NCBI GenBank assembly: GCA_944323745.1
Contig: CALUTQ010000001.1
Coordinates: forward strand, 1 to 64,000
DNA length: 64,000 bases
Reading direction: 5' to 3'
Origin: Candidatus Avelusimicrobium pullarium
Lineage (GTDB): Bacteria > Elusimicrobiota > Elusimicrobia > Elusimicrobiales > Elusimicrobiaceae
The notes beneath the pieces are model-generated. The model ran no database searches. It saw only the letters and a program-made list of their open reading frames with translations, and was not told the origin of the DNA. Numbering within the stretch: position 1 is the stretch's first letter; each line of letters starts with the position of its first letter. The translations under genes and the position numbers were made by a program. Below are positions 43,530 to 53,525 of the stretch, piece by piece.

Positions 43530-44573
43530 ATGAAACGTTTTTTGTGTCTGCTGTTTCTGCTTGCGACGGCCGCTTCGGCGGGCGCGTATCCTTATGCGCA
43601 CACGGAGTATATTTCCAAGCTGGGGCCGGAACGTTTTTTGGCCCAAAAAGTGCTCAACCAAGGCACGCTTACGTATTGTGTTTTTACGGCCCCCGATCAA
43701 AAACAAACCTCCGTTACGCAAGAGGAATTGGCTCTTATGCTGCAAAGCGCTTTGCGGGAATGGACCTACGGCATTGCCCTGCGCATAGAAAAAACAGGCA
43801 GGGCGGAAGAATTTGCCGATATTCTGGCCATTTTAAAAAAGCCGCTTAATTTACAGCAGCTCCCCGCGTGCGATTTGACCCGCCATCCGCGTCTGTCTGT
43901 TTTATACCCCGATGTGCCCGCCCGCGGCCAAAAGGCCGACATCAGCCTTCTTTTTGCACCGGACTACTGCGCCTATTTAAACGGCACGGTCAATTCGGCT
44001 TTCTTCTACGATTACAACCAAGCCCCGCCTTTTATTTGCCTTACGGACGGGTATGCCAATTCCGTACGGGCGCCCGAAGATACGGCGCATTTCCCTCTGC
44101 CGGCGCAAAATGACCCCGCCGCAAACGCCCAAGACCAAACCCTGTTGGCCGACGCGCCGCAGCAGTTTGCCCGCATTGCCCAAGGCAATTACACCCTGTT
44201 GGAGCAGGAAACTTTTTGGCGTTTAAACCGTTTGTTTGAATATGACGGACATACTTTTTTTGACATTATCATTCACGAAGTCGGCCACGCCTTCGGCTTG
44301 GGCGACGAATACAAAACCCAACGACCCAAACGCTATGCCAGCATTCACCCGGGGCAGGGCCTGATGCAAAACGGCTACCGCCCGCTTTCCTGCGACGAAA
44401 CAGACGGTCTTATTACCTTGCTGGACCGCTTCCGCGGCAAGGCGCGTACTTTTGAAAGCTTTTGCCCGGGCCGCCACCTTATCGTCAACGGCACGGAATA
44501 TGCGCCTACACTTAATTTGCCCGCACAACAGCTGGGCAAACAGCTGCGCGCCGCGGTCCGCAACGCACGCTGA
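43530..44573 (+). CDS. Secreted zinc metalloprotease-like protein
   Basis: Start placed at the ATG at 43,530 (MKRFLCLLFLLATAASAGAY), which gives a clear signal peptide; the earlier in-frame ATG at 43,398 would bury it. 347 residues. The zinc motif HEVGHAFGLGDEY (HExxHxxGxxD) lies near mature residue 250, and a Met-turn-like GLMQNGYRPLS follows, as in metzincin-type proteases. The N-terminal part (TLTYCVFTAPDQKQ) is unassigned. Probably periplasmic or exported. It follows the Ntn-hydrolase by about 130 bp on the same strand. Substrate unknown. Confidence 0.75.
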   Translation: MKRFLCLLFLLATAASAGAYPYAHTEYISKLGPERFLAQKVLNQGTLTYCVFTAPDQKQTSVTQEELALMLQSALREWTYGIALRIEKTGRAEEFADILAILKKPLNLQQLPACDLTRHPRLSVLYPDVPARGQKADISLLFAPDYCAYLNGTVNSAFFYDYNQAPPFICLTDGYANSVRAPEDTAHFPLPAQNDPAANAQDQTLLADAPQQFARIAQGNYTLLEQETFWRLNRLFEYDGHTFFDIIIHEVGHAFGLGDEYKTQRPKRYASIHPGQGLMQNGYRPLSCDETDGLITLLDRFRGKARTFESFCPGRHLIVNGTEYAPTLNLPAQQLGKQLRAAVRNAR

Positions 44574-44719
44574 TGCCGGTCTGTTGCCCGCCTTCGGCCG
44601 CGACAAAAGCGGCGCAGGCAAGCCTTTTTGTTACGCGGCGCGGCTTCTTATCGGCCGAGCTAGTCTTTTTAAAAGCTTTGTTTGCCACACGCCTGCAATT
44701 TTGGCCGCCCTTTACGCAA

Positions 44720-44752
44720 AAGGCCTCCGCTGACGGCGGAGGCCTTATTTTA
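44720..44752. terminator. Bidirectional terminator between converging protease genes
   Basis: AAGGCCTCCGC pairs with GCGGAGGCCTT (11 bp, loop TGACG), followed by ATTTTA on the + side; the - side has a poorer T run. Confidence 0.75.
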
Positions 44753-44781
44753 TCGGTTCAGCTATACAGCAAAAAGGCGTC

Positions 44782-46242
44782 TTATTCTTCTTTATACGTA
44801 TGCAGCGCCCGTATCACACACAGGTTGGACACATCGCTCATTTCTTCTTCCACTTGCTCTGCCTGATTGATCAAGCCGCTGGCTTTTTCTTTGGCAAGGG
44901 TTAACCCCTCTTTTACAGCCTGTTCCTCATCGGCGCCCAAACGGGCCAAACGCACAGAAAGCGTCGGATGCGTGTCTGTAGGATGGGCCATTGTCTGGCA
45001 ATGCAGTTCTTCGCGCAATTGTTCCGGCGAGGCTATTTGGGCAAGTTCTTCGTAAATATTGCACAAATTGCCGTAGCCTTTATTTTCTTTCGCCTTTTCG
45101 TGCTGAATTTCTTGCACTTGCTGAAAAAGCGGCCCGTACGCGTGCACTTTAACCAAAGCGGCACCCGCCTGCAAAGGCGTGCATAAATGGGTTTGGGAAG
45201 TTTTATCGGCATTCAGCTCACGCGCGCGGGAAATTTCCGCCTCTGTTTGAACAAAAACCGATAAAAAGAAAGAAAGCAATTCCGTGGCCGGCAGCAACGC
45301 CAGCAGGAAAACGCCATTTCGTTGCGCCTGTTTATCCAGCTCCCGCAAAGCATTGCCCGCACCGACATAAATAGGATAAAAACGCGTTGTATATTTTACG
45401 TCTTCACCGGCAAAATGGGCCAGTTCGTGCCCGATAACAAACTCCAGCTCCGTCGGCGTAAGCAAACGGCACAGCGGCAGCGAAAGGTGCAGTATTTCCC
45501 CGCGCAATACGCCTTTGGGCGTATAATGGGTCATTTCCGTAGCATAAAAAGCCGTATCCATTCCGGCCAGAATATGGTCCGGTTCTTTGGCCTGCAATTT
45601 GCGGGCCACGCGGCGCACCGTTTCCCACAATCGGGGCTGTTCTTCTTGGCTCAGTTCCGCGTCGTACGTTACCTGCACCGGTGCTTTAAGCGTAAACAAA
45701 ATGGCTCTGCCCAGCAGAAATAAACCGATTGCGCCCGCTACCGCCAGCAACGCGTGTATTTTAAGATACACAATATCCAAAAAGGCCGCCTGTATGTAAA
45801 ACAATGCCGCCAGCCACACCAGCACATTAGCCAGCAAGACGACCCCGCTTAACAGCGACGTAAAATACATTGCCGGACGGAAAAAAAGAAGCAGTCTTTT
45901 GCGGTTGCCGCGCGCACTGCGCCCCAGCCAAGCTACAAAAAACACGTACAAAAGGGACACCCCTATCACCAAAAGCGCCAGCAGTTCGGCACGGGCCATC
46001 CAGTCTATATCGTTGCAAAAATGTTCGTCAAAGCGTTCGCCTTGTTGCTGCGTTTGCCAACATATTTGCCGGCCGGACATTTTTAAATCGTCTGCCGTTA
46101 TCGGAATGCTTTCTTCGGCCGCCCAGCGGACAAATTCCTGCAGCAGCGCCTTATTGTAGCCGTAGTTGGCAATTTCCAAAAGGCCGACGGCCAACAGCAG
46201 CGGAACTATTAAAAAAAGTAAAATGCGGAGATATTTATTCAT
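44782..46242 (-). CDS. M48 family membrane metalloprotease (HtpX/Oma1-like)
   Basis: Starts at the ATG at 46,242 (MNKYLRILLFLIVPLLL). About 486 residues. An N-terminal membrane helix, two further hydrophobic segments around residues 95-115 and 130-160 and one near 165-185 precede the protease domain. The zinc motif EFVIGHELAHFAGEDV (HExxH) sits near residue 275, with a downstream ARELNADKTS supplying the third Glu ligand. These proteases remove damaged membrane or envelope proteins. The C-terminus (THPTLSVRLARLG) is the usual family end. Long for the family because of the N-terminal membrane part. Monocistronic. Confidence 0.85.
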   Translation of the reverse strand: MNKYLRILLFLIVPLLLAVGLLEIANYGYNKALLQEFVRWAAEESIPITADDLKMSGRQICWQTQQQGERFDEHFCNDIDWMARAELLALLVIGVSLLYVFFVAWLGRSARGNRKRLLLFFRPAMYFTSLLSGVVLLANVLVWLAALFYIQAAFLDIVYLKIHALLAVAGAIGLFLLGRAILFTLKAPVQVTYDAELSQEEQPRLWETVRRVARKLQAKEPDHILAGMDTAFYATEMTHYTPKGVLRGEILHLSLPLCRLLTPTELEFVIGHELAHFAGEDVKYTTRFYPIYVGAGNALRELDKQAQRNGVFLLALLPATELLSFFLSVFVQTEAEISRARELNADKTSQTHLCTPLQAGAALVKVHAYGPLFQQVQEIQHEKAKENKGYGNLCNIYEELAQIASPEQLREELHCQTMAHPTDTHPTLSVRLARLGADEEQAVKEGLTLAKEKASGLINQAEQVEEEMSDVSNLCVIRALHTYKEE

Positions 46243-46330
46243 ATTTTTTATCACGTATTTGCTAGATATATTGCCAGATGCCAGTGAATATATAGGAAGG
46301 ATGGCCGCTTCCGTTTTGGGTCAAGCGTCC

Positions 46331-48571
46331 TTAAGAGGGGTTTTTATCCTCTTGCAGGCGTTTTTCAAACTCTTGCGGCGGCAGCGGGCGGGAGAACAAA
46401 TAGCCTTGGGCCAAATCGCACCCGATGCCGCTTAAAAATTCCGCCTGTTCCTTGGTTTCCACCCCTTCGGCCACAATATGGCTGCCCAGGCTTTTTATCA
46501 TTTGCACCAAGCCGGATATAATTTGACGCATACGCGGGTTGCCTTCCCCTCGGGCTAAAAATTCTTTGTCCAGCTTAATGCAGTCAAAATCTAAATTTTT
46601 AAGCACATTTAAAGAAGAATATCCCGCGCCGAAATCGTCCATCGCCACCGAAAAGCCCTTTTCGTGCAGGCCGTCTATCACCTGTTTCATCAGGTCCACA
46701 TTGCCAAACACGACGCTTTCCGTCAGCTCCATTTCCAGCCAGCGGTGTTCCACGCCGTATTGGTCGGCCGTTTGCGCCAGCACTTCTATAAAACGGGGAT
46801 CTTCCAAATGCAGGCGCGAAAAGTTAACCCCTATGGGGACTAAGGCTTTGTTTTCTTCTTTCCAGCGTTTGAGCAAGGCCAGCGTTTCGCGCAGCATAAA
46901 CATATCCAGCTTAAGCACAAAACCGTTTTTCTCAAACACGGGGATAAACTGGTCCGGCGGAATCATACCGTGCTCGGGCTGCTGCCAGCGCACCAGCGCT
47001 TCGGCACTGAGGGTTTGGCCGGTTTTAAAATCGCATTTCGGCTGCAAATAAATTTTAAATTCGCCATTATTCAACGCTTGATCCATCGTGCTTTCTATGC
47101 GTTTTTCAATAACAATTTGACGGCGGAATTCTTCGTCATAAAAAGCACAAATTTGTCCGGCGTGCTGTTTGGCAGACGCCCAAGCCAAATTGGCGCGGTC
47201 CATCATAATATAAAAGGGCACGTCTTCGTCCACCAAATAAATACCGCACGTTAAAGACAGCGGCAAGCATTGTCCGTCCGTCTGGCAATAACGCCCCGCC
47301 CGCAAAGCAAGCGCGTCTACGCGCCGGCCCAGTTCGGTGCGGTTCGGGCAAGCCAGCAAAAGCAAAAAGGTGTCCGCCCCCGAACGGCAGCATAATTCGC
47401 CTTCCTGCATTTCCGCCTGCAAAGCGGCCGATACCTGCTTAAGCACCTGGTCGCCCTGCTCAAAGCCGTAAATATCGTTGACGGCTTTAAAACGGTTGAT
47501 GTTGACCAGCACCAAAGCATAAGGGATCCCTTTTTCTTTAAAGGCGGCCGCCGCGCGGGAAAATTTAAAACGAAACGCATTTAAATTGTCCGTTCCGGTC
47601 AACGGGTCTACAAAACCCATACGGTAAAGGGCCTTGCTGCTTTGCCGCTGCATACGCAAGATAAACAACAGTAGCAGCCCCAGCACAATGATAATGGACA
47701 AACACAGCACCAAAGACATCAGCATTAACGTCTGCGCACGGTCCGCCACCGAGCGCGTAGGCAAAACAGACAAAGCATACCATTCATTATATTGCAGCGG
47801 ATAGAAAGAGGCAAAGCGGTGTTCCCCTTTTAAGGTGTAGCCCGTCCACCCTCTTTCGCGGCGGGCAATTTCCTGCTGCATACGCAAAAAGGAGCGGCCC
47901 CTGTCAAACACAGACGCTTCCGCCACCTTTTGCAAATTGTCATATGCCGCTCTTGGATAGGCAATGATGATATTGCCTTCTTTATCTATAATAAACGAAG
48001 ACCCTTCCCCGTGCAGCAAATTGGCCGCCAGCGTGGCGGAATAGAAATCCAAGGTTTGCGTGGCAAACACTACGCCGGCTTTTTCACCTTCGGGGGCCGG
48101 CATCGGCACGGCAAAGACTAAAATGTCTTTCCCTGTAAACGGTCCTTTGCGCCGGCCGGAAATATAGTGCCCGTGCTTATAAGCATAGTCCACATTTTCG
48201 GGCGAAATAAAATCAGGCAGCACCTTCCCGTTGGAAAAAACAGCCTTCCCTTTTGCGTCCTGATAACCCGTCAGGGTAAAAGAGTTGCTTTTGTTTTGTT
48301 TATCCAAATACACCACAAGTGCTTGCGTATCTTTTAAAGCCCCGGGGCGGGTTAACGACACCCCCACGGAAGAAAGCACCTGAAATTCCGTCCCCAGCAG
48401 TTGGCTGAAATTTTCCCCCAGTTCGCGGCTGACGCTGACAATAGCCATACGTGCATCTTGCGACAGCCTTTGCGAAACCTGCTTCCAATACAAAACCGAG
48501 CCGGCCGCCACCACGGTGGCTGCCGCTAAAATAAGCACAAAAGCGCGTTTAAACCCGGTTGTTTTATACAT
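46331..48571 (-). CDS. Cache-GGDEF-EAL protein, probable c-di-GMP phosphodiesterase
   Basis: A 746-residue membrane sensor. Membrane helix 1 at about residues 10-29, a periplasmic Cache-type sensor region, then helix 2 near 273-305 (MLMSLVLCLSIIIVLGLLLL). The GGDEF domain has RSGADTF where RxGGDEF is expected, so it is unlikely to make c-di-GMP. The EAL domain looks complete: AEALVRW, NFSRLHLEDP, ELTESVVF, DDFGAGYSSL, KLDKEF and AEGVETKEQ. It should degrade c-di-GMP in response to an external ligand, affecting attachment or surface life. The next upstream gene ends 3 bp before its start, so the two are cotranscribed. Confidence 0.9.
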   Translation of the reverse strand: MYKTTGFKRAFVLILAAATVVAAGSVLYWKQVSQRLSQDARMAIVSVSRELGENFSQLLGTEFQVLSSVGVSLTRPGALKDTQALVVYLDKQNKSNSFTLTGYQDAKGKAVFSNGKVLPDFISPENVDYAYKHGHYISGRRKGPFTGKDILVFAVPMPAPEGEKAGVVFATQTLDFYSATLAANLLHGEGSSFIIDKEGNIIIAYPRAAYDNLQKVAEASVFDRGRSFLRMQQEIARRERGWTGYTLKGEHRFASFYPLQYNEWYALSVLPTRSVADRAQTLMLMSLVLCLSIIIVLGLLLLFILRMQRQSSKALYRMGFVDPLTGTDNLNAFRFKFSRAAAAFKEKGIPYALVLVNINRFKAVNDIYGFEQGDQVLKQVSAALQAEMQEGELCCRSGADTFLLLLACPNRTELGRRVDALALRAGRYCQTDGQCLPLSLTCGIYLVDEDVPFYIMMDRANLAWASAKQHAGQICAFYDEEFRRQIVIEKRIESTMDQALNNGEFKIYLQPKCDFKTGQTLSAEALVRWQQPEHGMIPPDQFIPVFEKNGFVLKLDMFMLRETLALLKRWKEENKALVPIGVNFSRLHLEDPRFIEVLAQTADQYGVEHRWLEMELTESVVFGNVDLMKQVIDGLHEKGFSVAMDDFGAGYSSLNVLKNLDFDCIKLDKEFLARGEGNPRMRQIISGLVQMIKSLGSHIVAEGVETKEQAEFLSGIGCDLAQGYLFSRPLPPQEFEKRLQEDKNPS

Positions 48572-48574
48572 ATG

Positions 48575-49186
48575 TTATTTCTCTGGCGTATTGGGTTCTT
48601 GGGGCGTTGGCGCCGCCTCGGCAGGCTGTTGCGGTGCTGAAGCCTGCTGCGCGGCGGCTGTGTTTTTTTCTTTTGCCGCCGCTTCTGCTTTTTCCTGCTC
48701 GGCGCGGAAAGCCCCCAAAACTTGCTGCGTATAGGCAAAAAACGGATAAAACGGATTTTCGGGGTTGCGGGCATCGGTTTCTTTCAGTTCCTGCACATAC
48801 AGCTGCCCCTGGCCCGAAACGGCAAACAGCGTTACGTTTTCCGCATTGGACTGCGGCGTTAACGTTGCGGCCGGCTGCAGGCGTCCGGCCGCCATAGCGG
48901 CGGCCTGCATTAGGCGCAGGGCTTTTTCCCGCACGGGGCCGCTGGCAGCCCCACCGGTAAAACCACCCAAACCGCTGGCGCTGTTATTTTCAAAATACAC
49001 GCTGGCATTGCCCAAAGAAGAAGCGGCAATCATCAAATTTTTAATTTTGCCCTGCGTGTCAACCGCGGCCATTTCCACACCGGCCACGCAAATTTTTTGT
49101 TCGCCCAACTGCGGCACTTCTTTTTTATGCTGCAAATTGTTTACGTCCAGCCAAAAGGCTCTCATCGTTTCGTAGGCTTTATTCAT
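48575..49186 (-). CDS. Uncharacterised protein with Ala/Pro/Gln-rich C-terminus
   Basis: A 203-residue protein with no family recognised. The N-terminal half (MNKAYETMRAFWLDVNNLQH ... KICVAGVEMAAVDTQGKI) looks folded and cytoplasmic; residues about 165-203 are a low-complexity Ala/Gln/Pro/Glu tail. No signal peptide. GGGGGAAAA before the ATG gives a solid start. It is cotranscribed with the c-di-GMP phosphodiesterase (3-bp gap), so a signalling or surface-related role is possible but unsupported. Confidence 0.65.
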   Translation of the reverse strand: MNKAYETMRAFWLDVNNLQHKKEVPQLGEQKICVAGVEMAAVDTQGKIKNLMIAASSLGNASVYFENNSASGLGGFTGGAASGPVREKALRLMQAAAMAAGRLQPAATLTPQSNAENVTLFAVSGQGQLYVQELKETDARNPENPFYPFFAYTQQVLGAFRAEQEKAEAAAKEKNTAAAQQASAPQQPAEAAPTPQEPNTPEK

Positions 49187-49280
49187 ATTTTCCCCCTTCC
49201 CTGCTGTATATAGTTTAGCAAGAAATACACATAAACGAAAAGCAAAATTGTCCGTTATTTTGTGTTAGGTTGCATAACAA

Positions 49281-49310
49281 AAAAGCCCCGGTTTGGCCGG
49301 GGCTTTTAAA
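49281..49310 (-). terminator. Terminator after the autotransporter gene
   Basis: AAAAGCCCCGG pairs with CCGGGGCTTTT (11 bp, loop TTTGG), 16 bp beyond the autotransporter stop. Confidence 0.85.
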
Positions 49311-49322
49311 AAGCATCTGCGT

Positions 49323-52040
49323 TTAGAAAGAAAATGCTAAACGCACATTGGCACCCCAGCCTTCGGCCTGCCCCGTCAGCCCGAATACGGACAGGCTGGA
49401 CTTAAGCGGCATCAGCGTTTCGTTATTTTCGTAACTTACGCCGATTTCGGCCTGGCCGGTCAGCCCGCCCAAGTCAACATCGTTGACGCGGTGTCCGTCC
49501 ACCGTTACATTGCTGTCGGCGTCAAACTCGTAAATACCGTTTACGCCCACATAGGGTTGATAACGGTTGGCCCACGTACCCAAGTTTAACCGCGCGCCAA
49601 AACGGCCCGTTAAACTTTGGGTATTTTTAAATTTGATGTCTTGATCCAAATTATCGTTTACGCTGTCGCCGGCCAAGTACAGCCAGTTCACTTTTCCGTA
49701 AAGCTGCAGCGCCGATATATTCTGCACCAGTCCGGCAGACAAACCACCGTAAAAACTGCTTTGGTTGAGGTCCGAAGATAACTCGTCGGAAGAAAAGTCC
49801 GTCTTTTGATAGCCGGCCCGAGCCACAAACTCCCAGCGGCCTTCATCGCTGTAAGGCAGCAGCGCAAACCCGCCCAGCGCAAAGCTGTTGCCTTCACCGG
49901 AAGCATCCAGCGGGTCCGTGGTATAATGGCCGTAGCCATACTGGGCAAAAAGGCCCAGCACGTTTTCGCCGGCTTTGAACCAGCGCCCGCCCTGCACGGC
50001 AAAACTTTGCATATCAAACCCGCTGCCGGTTTCATAAGAATTGTCGTAATATTGAACGCCGGCAAAAGTATCGTTGTCCGTTTTGAGTTTAACGGCTTCG
50101 TCAAACACTTTGCCCAGCATTTCATCGCCTTGCGTTACCAGCGTTAAAGCCGCCAGCTGAGACTGGGCATACGGCTTGGCCAAGTCGTTTTTATATTGTC
50201 CTTTCACCGTCCAGACGGTCTGCGCGCCCTGGCTGGCGCTTTCCAGCGTATAGGCATAGGCACCCAACGAATCTCTGTTCAAGGCCATCGTGGAATTGCC
50301 CGGCGTATACGCCAACGTTTGGGTACTGTCGGAAGGTCTGCCATACAAAACGACGTTTACGTCATTTACGTTTTCTTTAAATGTTACGTTGCTGTTTAAA
50401 CCGTAAATGGTTACATTGTCAAACGAATTGATTCCGTTTACGGTGCCCGTATAATTGCGCAGCAGCAGATGGTTGCCTTGGGCTACCGTACCGTTGCCGC
50501 CATAAAATTCGCCTTTGACTACCGTATTGCCCGACAAAACAACCGTATTGTTGCTGGTGGCAGTTTCGGTAGAAGCAGAGGTGGTATAACCGCCGTATAC
50601 ATCGCCGCTGATTTGAACGTCATTTAATTCCACCGTATTGCCGGAGGCTTCCCCTTCGGCGGCATACCCGCCGTACACATTGCCGCTAAGCGTACTGCCG
50701 GAGGCGGAAAAGCGGTTGCCCGTAGCCGGGCCCGTCTGCGCATATCCGCCGTAAAAAGTGCCGGAAAGAGTAGAATTGGCCACGCCCAACGTATTATTGC
50801 TGGCCGTACTGCCGTATCCGCCGTACAAGGCGCCGCTGCCGCTAAAAGAAGCATTGGCAATGCTCAGGGTGTTACCCGCGGCTGTACCGCTGTTAGCCCA
50901 ACCGCCGGCCAAAACCGTTCCGCCTTGTTGGGCACCCGAAATGTTCAAAACGTTATTGGTAGCCGTGCCTTGTTCCGAATATCCGCCATAAGCTTGCGCA
51001 CCCGTAGACAAAGCATTGAGAGTCACTTGGTTATTCAAGGCTTCCCCTTGGGCAGAATAGCCGCCATACACCAAGGCACTGTCTGCCAAAGACGCATCGG
51101 CCGACACAGTCACCCGGTTGCCTTCTGCATTATTGCTGCCGTTGGCCCAGCCGCCGGCTACCGTGCCGGAAGCCTGCCCGCCTGTAAGGCGTACTTCGTT
51201 TTCATAAGCTTGGGAACCGGCCTCTGTATAGCCGCCGTACACATTGCCGCTGACAGTTCCGCTTTGCACCAGCACCAAGTTGCGTTCAGCAACGGAAGAA
51301 TTGGCATAGCCGCCGTATACGTCGGCCTCTACGCTTCCGGCATTCTGCAAATTGACTTGGTTATTGTATACGTCTCCTTCTTTGGAATAGCCGCCATATA
51401 CTGCACTGGTGCCGGACGCATCGGTAATATTGCTGGCGCCGTTTACGTTGACGGTGTTGTAAAAAACTTCGCCGGTGCCGTCGCTGTAGCCGGCGGCCGC
51501 CGTCGTACCCAGCACAGAAGCATTATTAATGTTAATTACGTTGTCGGTTACCTGGCCGGAATAGCCTTTGCCGGCCACTACCTGGTTTTGGGTTTGGCTG
51601 TTGTAGTTGACCGTGCTGTTATCCAGCGTTACGGTGTTATTGGTGGCGTCCACGGCCGCTTCACCGGCCACTACATTGGCCTGCACGGTGATATTGCGCA
51701 GCGTAACCGTATTGTCGGTTGCGTTTAACTTTTGGGAAACGCCCGCCTTTAAATTACTGGAGTTTACCGTCCCGCCTTCCACGCGCAATTCATTCTGCGT
51801 GGCATTGCCGTACTGGCTCTGCCCCGTAATGATATTGCCGTTAAACGTGCCGTTGCGCACCGTCAATACGTTAGAGGCCGTGTCGGTCAAGCCTTCGTCT
51901 TCACGGTCTTCATTATCGCCGATGATATCGTCGTTGTAAATTCTTTCGGAAACATTATAAATGATATTGTTGTTGCTGCCGGCCCATCCGTTTGCGCAAA
52001 GCACAAACAAAGCCGTCCATAACGCCAAAAGTTTTTTCAT
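49323..52040 (-). CDS. Autotransporter with a YGGY-repeat passenger
   Basis: A 905-residue type V secretion protein. Signal peptide (MKKLLALWTALFVLCANGWA). The passenger (about residues 25-600) is built of roughly 25-residue repeats ending in VYGGYS or a variant, with N-x-V strands between (for example VYGGYSKEG, VYGGYTEAG, FYGGYAQTG); nine YGGY and two GGWAN units are visible. This is the pattern of a beta-solenoid. The last ~270 residues form the outer-membrane barrel and end in the aromatic C-terminal VRLAFSF. Probable adhesin or surface structure. Monocistronic, divergent from deoB. Confidence 0.88.
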   Translation of the reverse strand: MKKLLALWTALFVLCANGWAGSNNNIIYNVSERIYNDDIIGDNEDREDEGLTDTASNVLTVRNGTFNGNIITGQSQYGNATQNELRVEGGTVNSSNLKAGVSQKLNATDNTVTLRNITVQANVVAGEAAVDATNNTVTLDNSTVNYNSQTQNQVVAGKGYSGQVTDNVININNASVLGTTAAAGYSDGTGEVFYNTVNVNGASNITDASGTSAVYGGYSKEGDVYNNQVNLQNAGSVEADVYGGYANSSVAERNLVLVQSGTVSGNVYGGYTEAGSQAYENEVRLTGGQASGTVAGGWANGSNNAEGNRVTVSADASLADSALVYGGYSAQGEALNNQVTLNALSTGAQAYGGYSEQGTATNNVLNISGAQQGGTVLAGGWANSGTAAGNTLSIANASFSGSGALYGGYGSTASNNTLGVANSTLSGTFYGGYAQTGPATGNRFSASGSTLSGNVYGGYAAEGEASGNTVELNDVQISGDVYGGYTTSASTETATSNNTVVLSGNTVVKGEFYGGNGTVAQGNHLLLRNYTGTVNGINSFDNVTIYGLNSNVTFKENVNDVNVVLYGRPSDSTQTLAYTPGNSTMALNRDSLGAYAYTLESASQGAQTVWTVKGQYKNDLAKPYAQSQLAALTLVTQGDEMLGKVFDEAVKLKTDNDTFAGVQYYDNSYETGSGFDMQSFAVQGGRWFKAGENVLGLFAQYGYGHYTTDPLDASGEGNSFALGGFALLPYSDEGRWEFVARAGYQKTDFSSDELSSDLNQSSFYGGLSAGLVQNISALQLYGKVNWLYLAGDSVNDNLDQDIKFKNTQSLTGRFGARLNLGTWANRYQPYVGVNGIYEFDADSNVTVDGHRVNDVDLGGLTGQAEIGVSYENNETLMPLKSSLSVFGLTGQAEGWGANVRLAFSF

Positions 52041-52185
52041 ACTCCCTCCGCTGGAAAGATAGATCTATGTCCATTATACAGATTTTTGGCCCCTTCGTAC
52101 GCACTTTAACGGTTTAATTTGCTAGAGTAAATAAAAGATATCAAAACGGCCGCAGCAGCAGGCTGCCGTTTCAGGAGCGTTATTT

Positions 52186-53394
52186 ATGCAAGAAAAAGGA
52201 CGCGTAATTATTTTAATGATGGACTCTTTTGGCATCGGCGGGGCCGAGGACGCCGCCAAATTTGGCGACGAAGGAGCCGACACCCTGGGCCACATTGCCG
52301 CCGCGCGCGGCGGCATCAAACTGCCCAATCTGGCACAGCTGGGGCTGTTTAAAGCGGCCCAAGCCTCTACCGGCAAGGCCGTGCCTGCCGGAGAGCAACC
52401 GGCGGCCAATGTGTTTTTGCCTTCCAAATACGGCTATATGAAAGAAGTGAGCAAAGGCAAAGACACTTCTTCCGGCCATTGGGAAATGGCCGGCGTGCCC
52501 GTAACCTTTGACTGGGGATATTTCCCGCACGATTATCCGTCCTTTCCAAAGGAACTGATAGAAAAAATTTGCTCCGAAGCGGATTTGCCCGGCATTTTGG
52601 GCAACAAGGCCGCTTCCGGCACCGTAATCATAGAAGAACTGGGCGAAGAACACATTAAAACCGGCAAACCTATTTGTTACACGTCGGCAGACAGCGTCTT
52701 TCAAATTGCCGCGCACGAAAAACACTTTGGGCTGGAGCGGCTCTATCACGTGTGTGAAATAGCTTTTAAACACCTTAAGCCCTACAATATTGCACGTGTA
52801 ATTGCACGCCCGTTTGAAGGCGAGAAAAAGGGCGAGTTTAAACGCACCAAAAACCGCCACGACTATTCCGTCAAACCGCCGCACGACACGTTGCTGGACG
52901 TGATGAAAAAAGCGGGCGGCAATGTTGTTTCCGTAGGGAAAATTGCCGACATTTATGCCCATTGCGGCATTACGCGCGCGGTAAAGGCTTCCGGTCTGGA
53001 AGAACTTTGGAACATAACTTTGCAGGAAGTAAAAACCGCTCCGGACAACAGCATTATTTTTACCAACTTTGTGGACTTTGATATGACCTGGGGCCACCGC
53101 CGCGACGTGGAAGGCTACGCCAAAGGACTGGAATATTTTGACGCCCGCCTGCCGGAGCTGGCCGCCATTTTAAAAGACAACGATATTGTCTTTATTACCG
53201 CCGACCACGGCTGCGACCCTACCTACAAAGGCACCGACCACACCCGCGAACACGTGCCCGTGCTGCTGTTTGGCAAACACGTAAAACCGGGTTGTGTGGG
53301 CGCACGCAGCACATACGCCGATTTGGGCGCCACAGCAGCCGAATATTTGGGCTTGCCAAAACTGCTTACCGGCAAGAGCTTTTTAAACGAATAA
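52186..53394 (+). CDS. deoB: Phosphopentomutase
   Basis: A 402-residue alkaline-phosphatase superfamily mutase that interconverts ribose-1-phosphate (or deoxyribose-1-phosphate) and the 5-phosphate, linking nucleoside breakdown to central metabolism. The N-terminal [12 protein letters not shown] gives the first metal Asp; GADTLGHIA contains the phosphorylated Thr region; [18 protein letters not shown] holds the second metal site, and [10 protein letters not shown] closes the domain. Full length, AGGAG-type site 8 bases before the ATG. Single gene, flanked by a terminator. Very confident. Confidence 0.97.
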   Translation: MQEKGRVIILMMDSFGIGGAEDAAKFGDEGADTLGHIAAARGGIKLPNLAQLGLFKAAQASTGKAVPAGEQPAANVFLPSKYGYMKEVSKGKDTSSGHWEMAGVPVTFDWGYFPHDYPSFPKELIEKICSEADLPGILGNKAASGTVIIEELGEEHIKTGKPICYTSADSVFQIAAHEKHFGLERLYHVCEIAFKHLKPYNIARVIARPFEGEKKGEFKRTKNRHDYSVKPPHDTLLDVMKKAGGNVVSVGKIADIYAHCGITRAVKASGLEELWNITLQEVKTAPDNSIIFTNFVDFDMTWGHRRDVEGYAKGLEYFDARLPELAAILKDNDIVFITADHGCDPTYKGTDHTREHVPVLLFGKHVKPGCVGARSTYADLGATAAEYLGLPKLLTGKSFLNE

Positions 53395-53412
53395 CGTTTA
53401 TTACAGCAAGCG

Positions 53413-53443
53413 AAAAACCCCGCGTTCAACCCGCGGGGTTTTT
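53413..53443 (+). terminator. Terminator of deoB
   Basis: AAAAACCCCGCG pairs with CGCGGGGTTTTT (12 bp), 19 bp after the stop. Confidence 0.88.
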
Positions 53444-53525
53444 GTACCTAAAAAATACTTTGAAAAACGTAGTTTTTCCTTTACGTTTTTGCACCGGCAA
53501 ACACGCAAAGACCAGACTTCTTTCG

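Noticed and set aside
50925-51728. 267-codon + strand open frame
   Set aside because: Antisense shadow of the repetitive autotransporter gene.
52213-53097. 294-codon - strand open frame opposite deoB
   Set aside because: Shadow frame in GC-rich coding DNA; deoB is unmistakable on the other strand.
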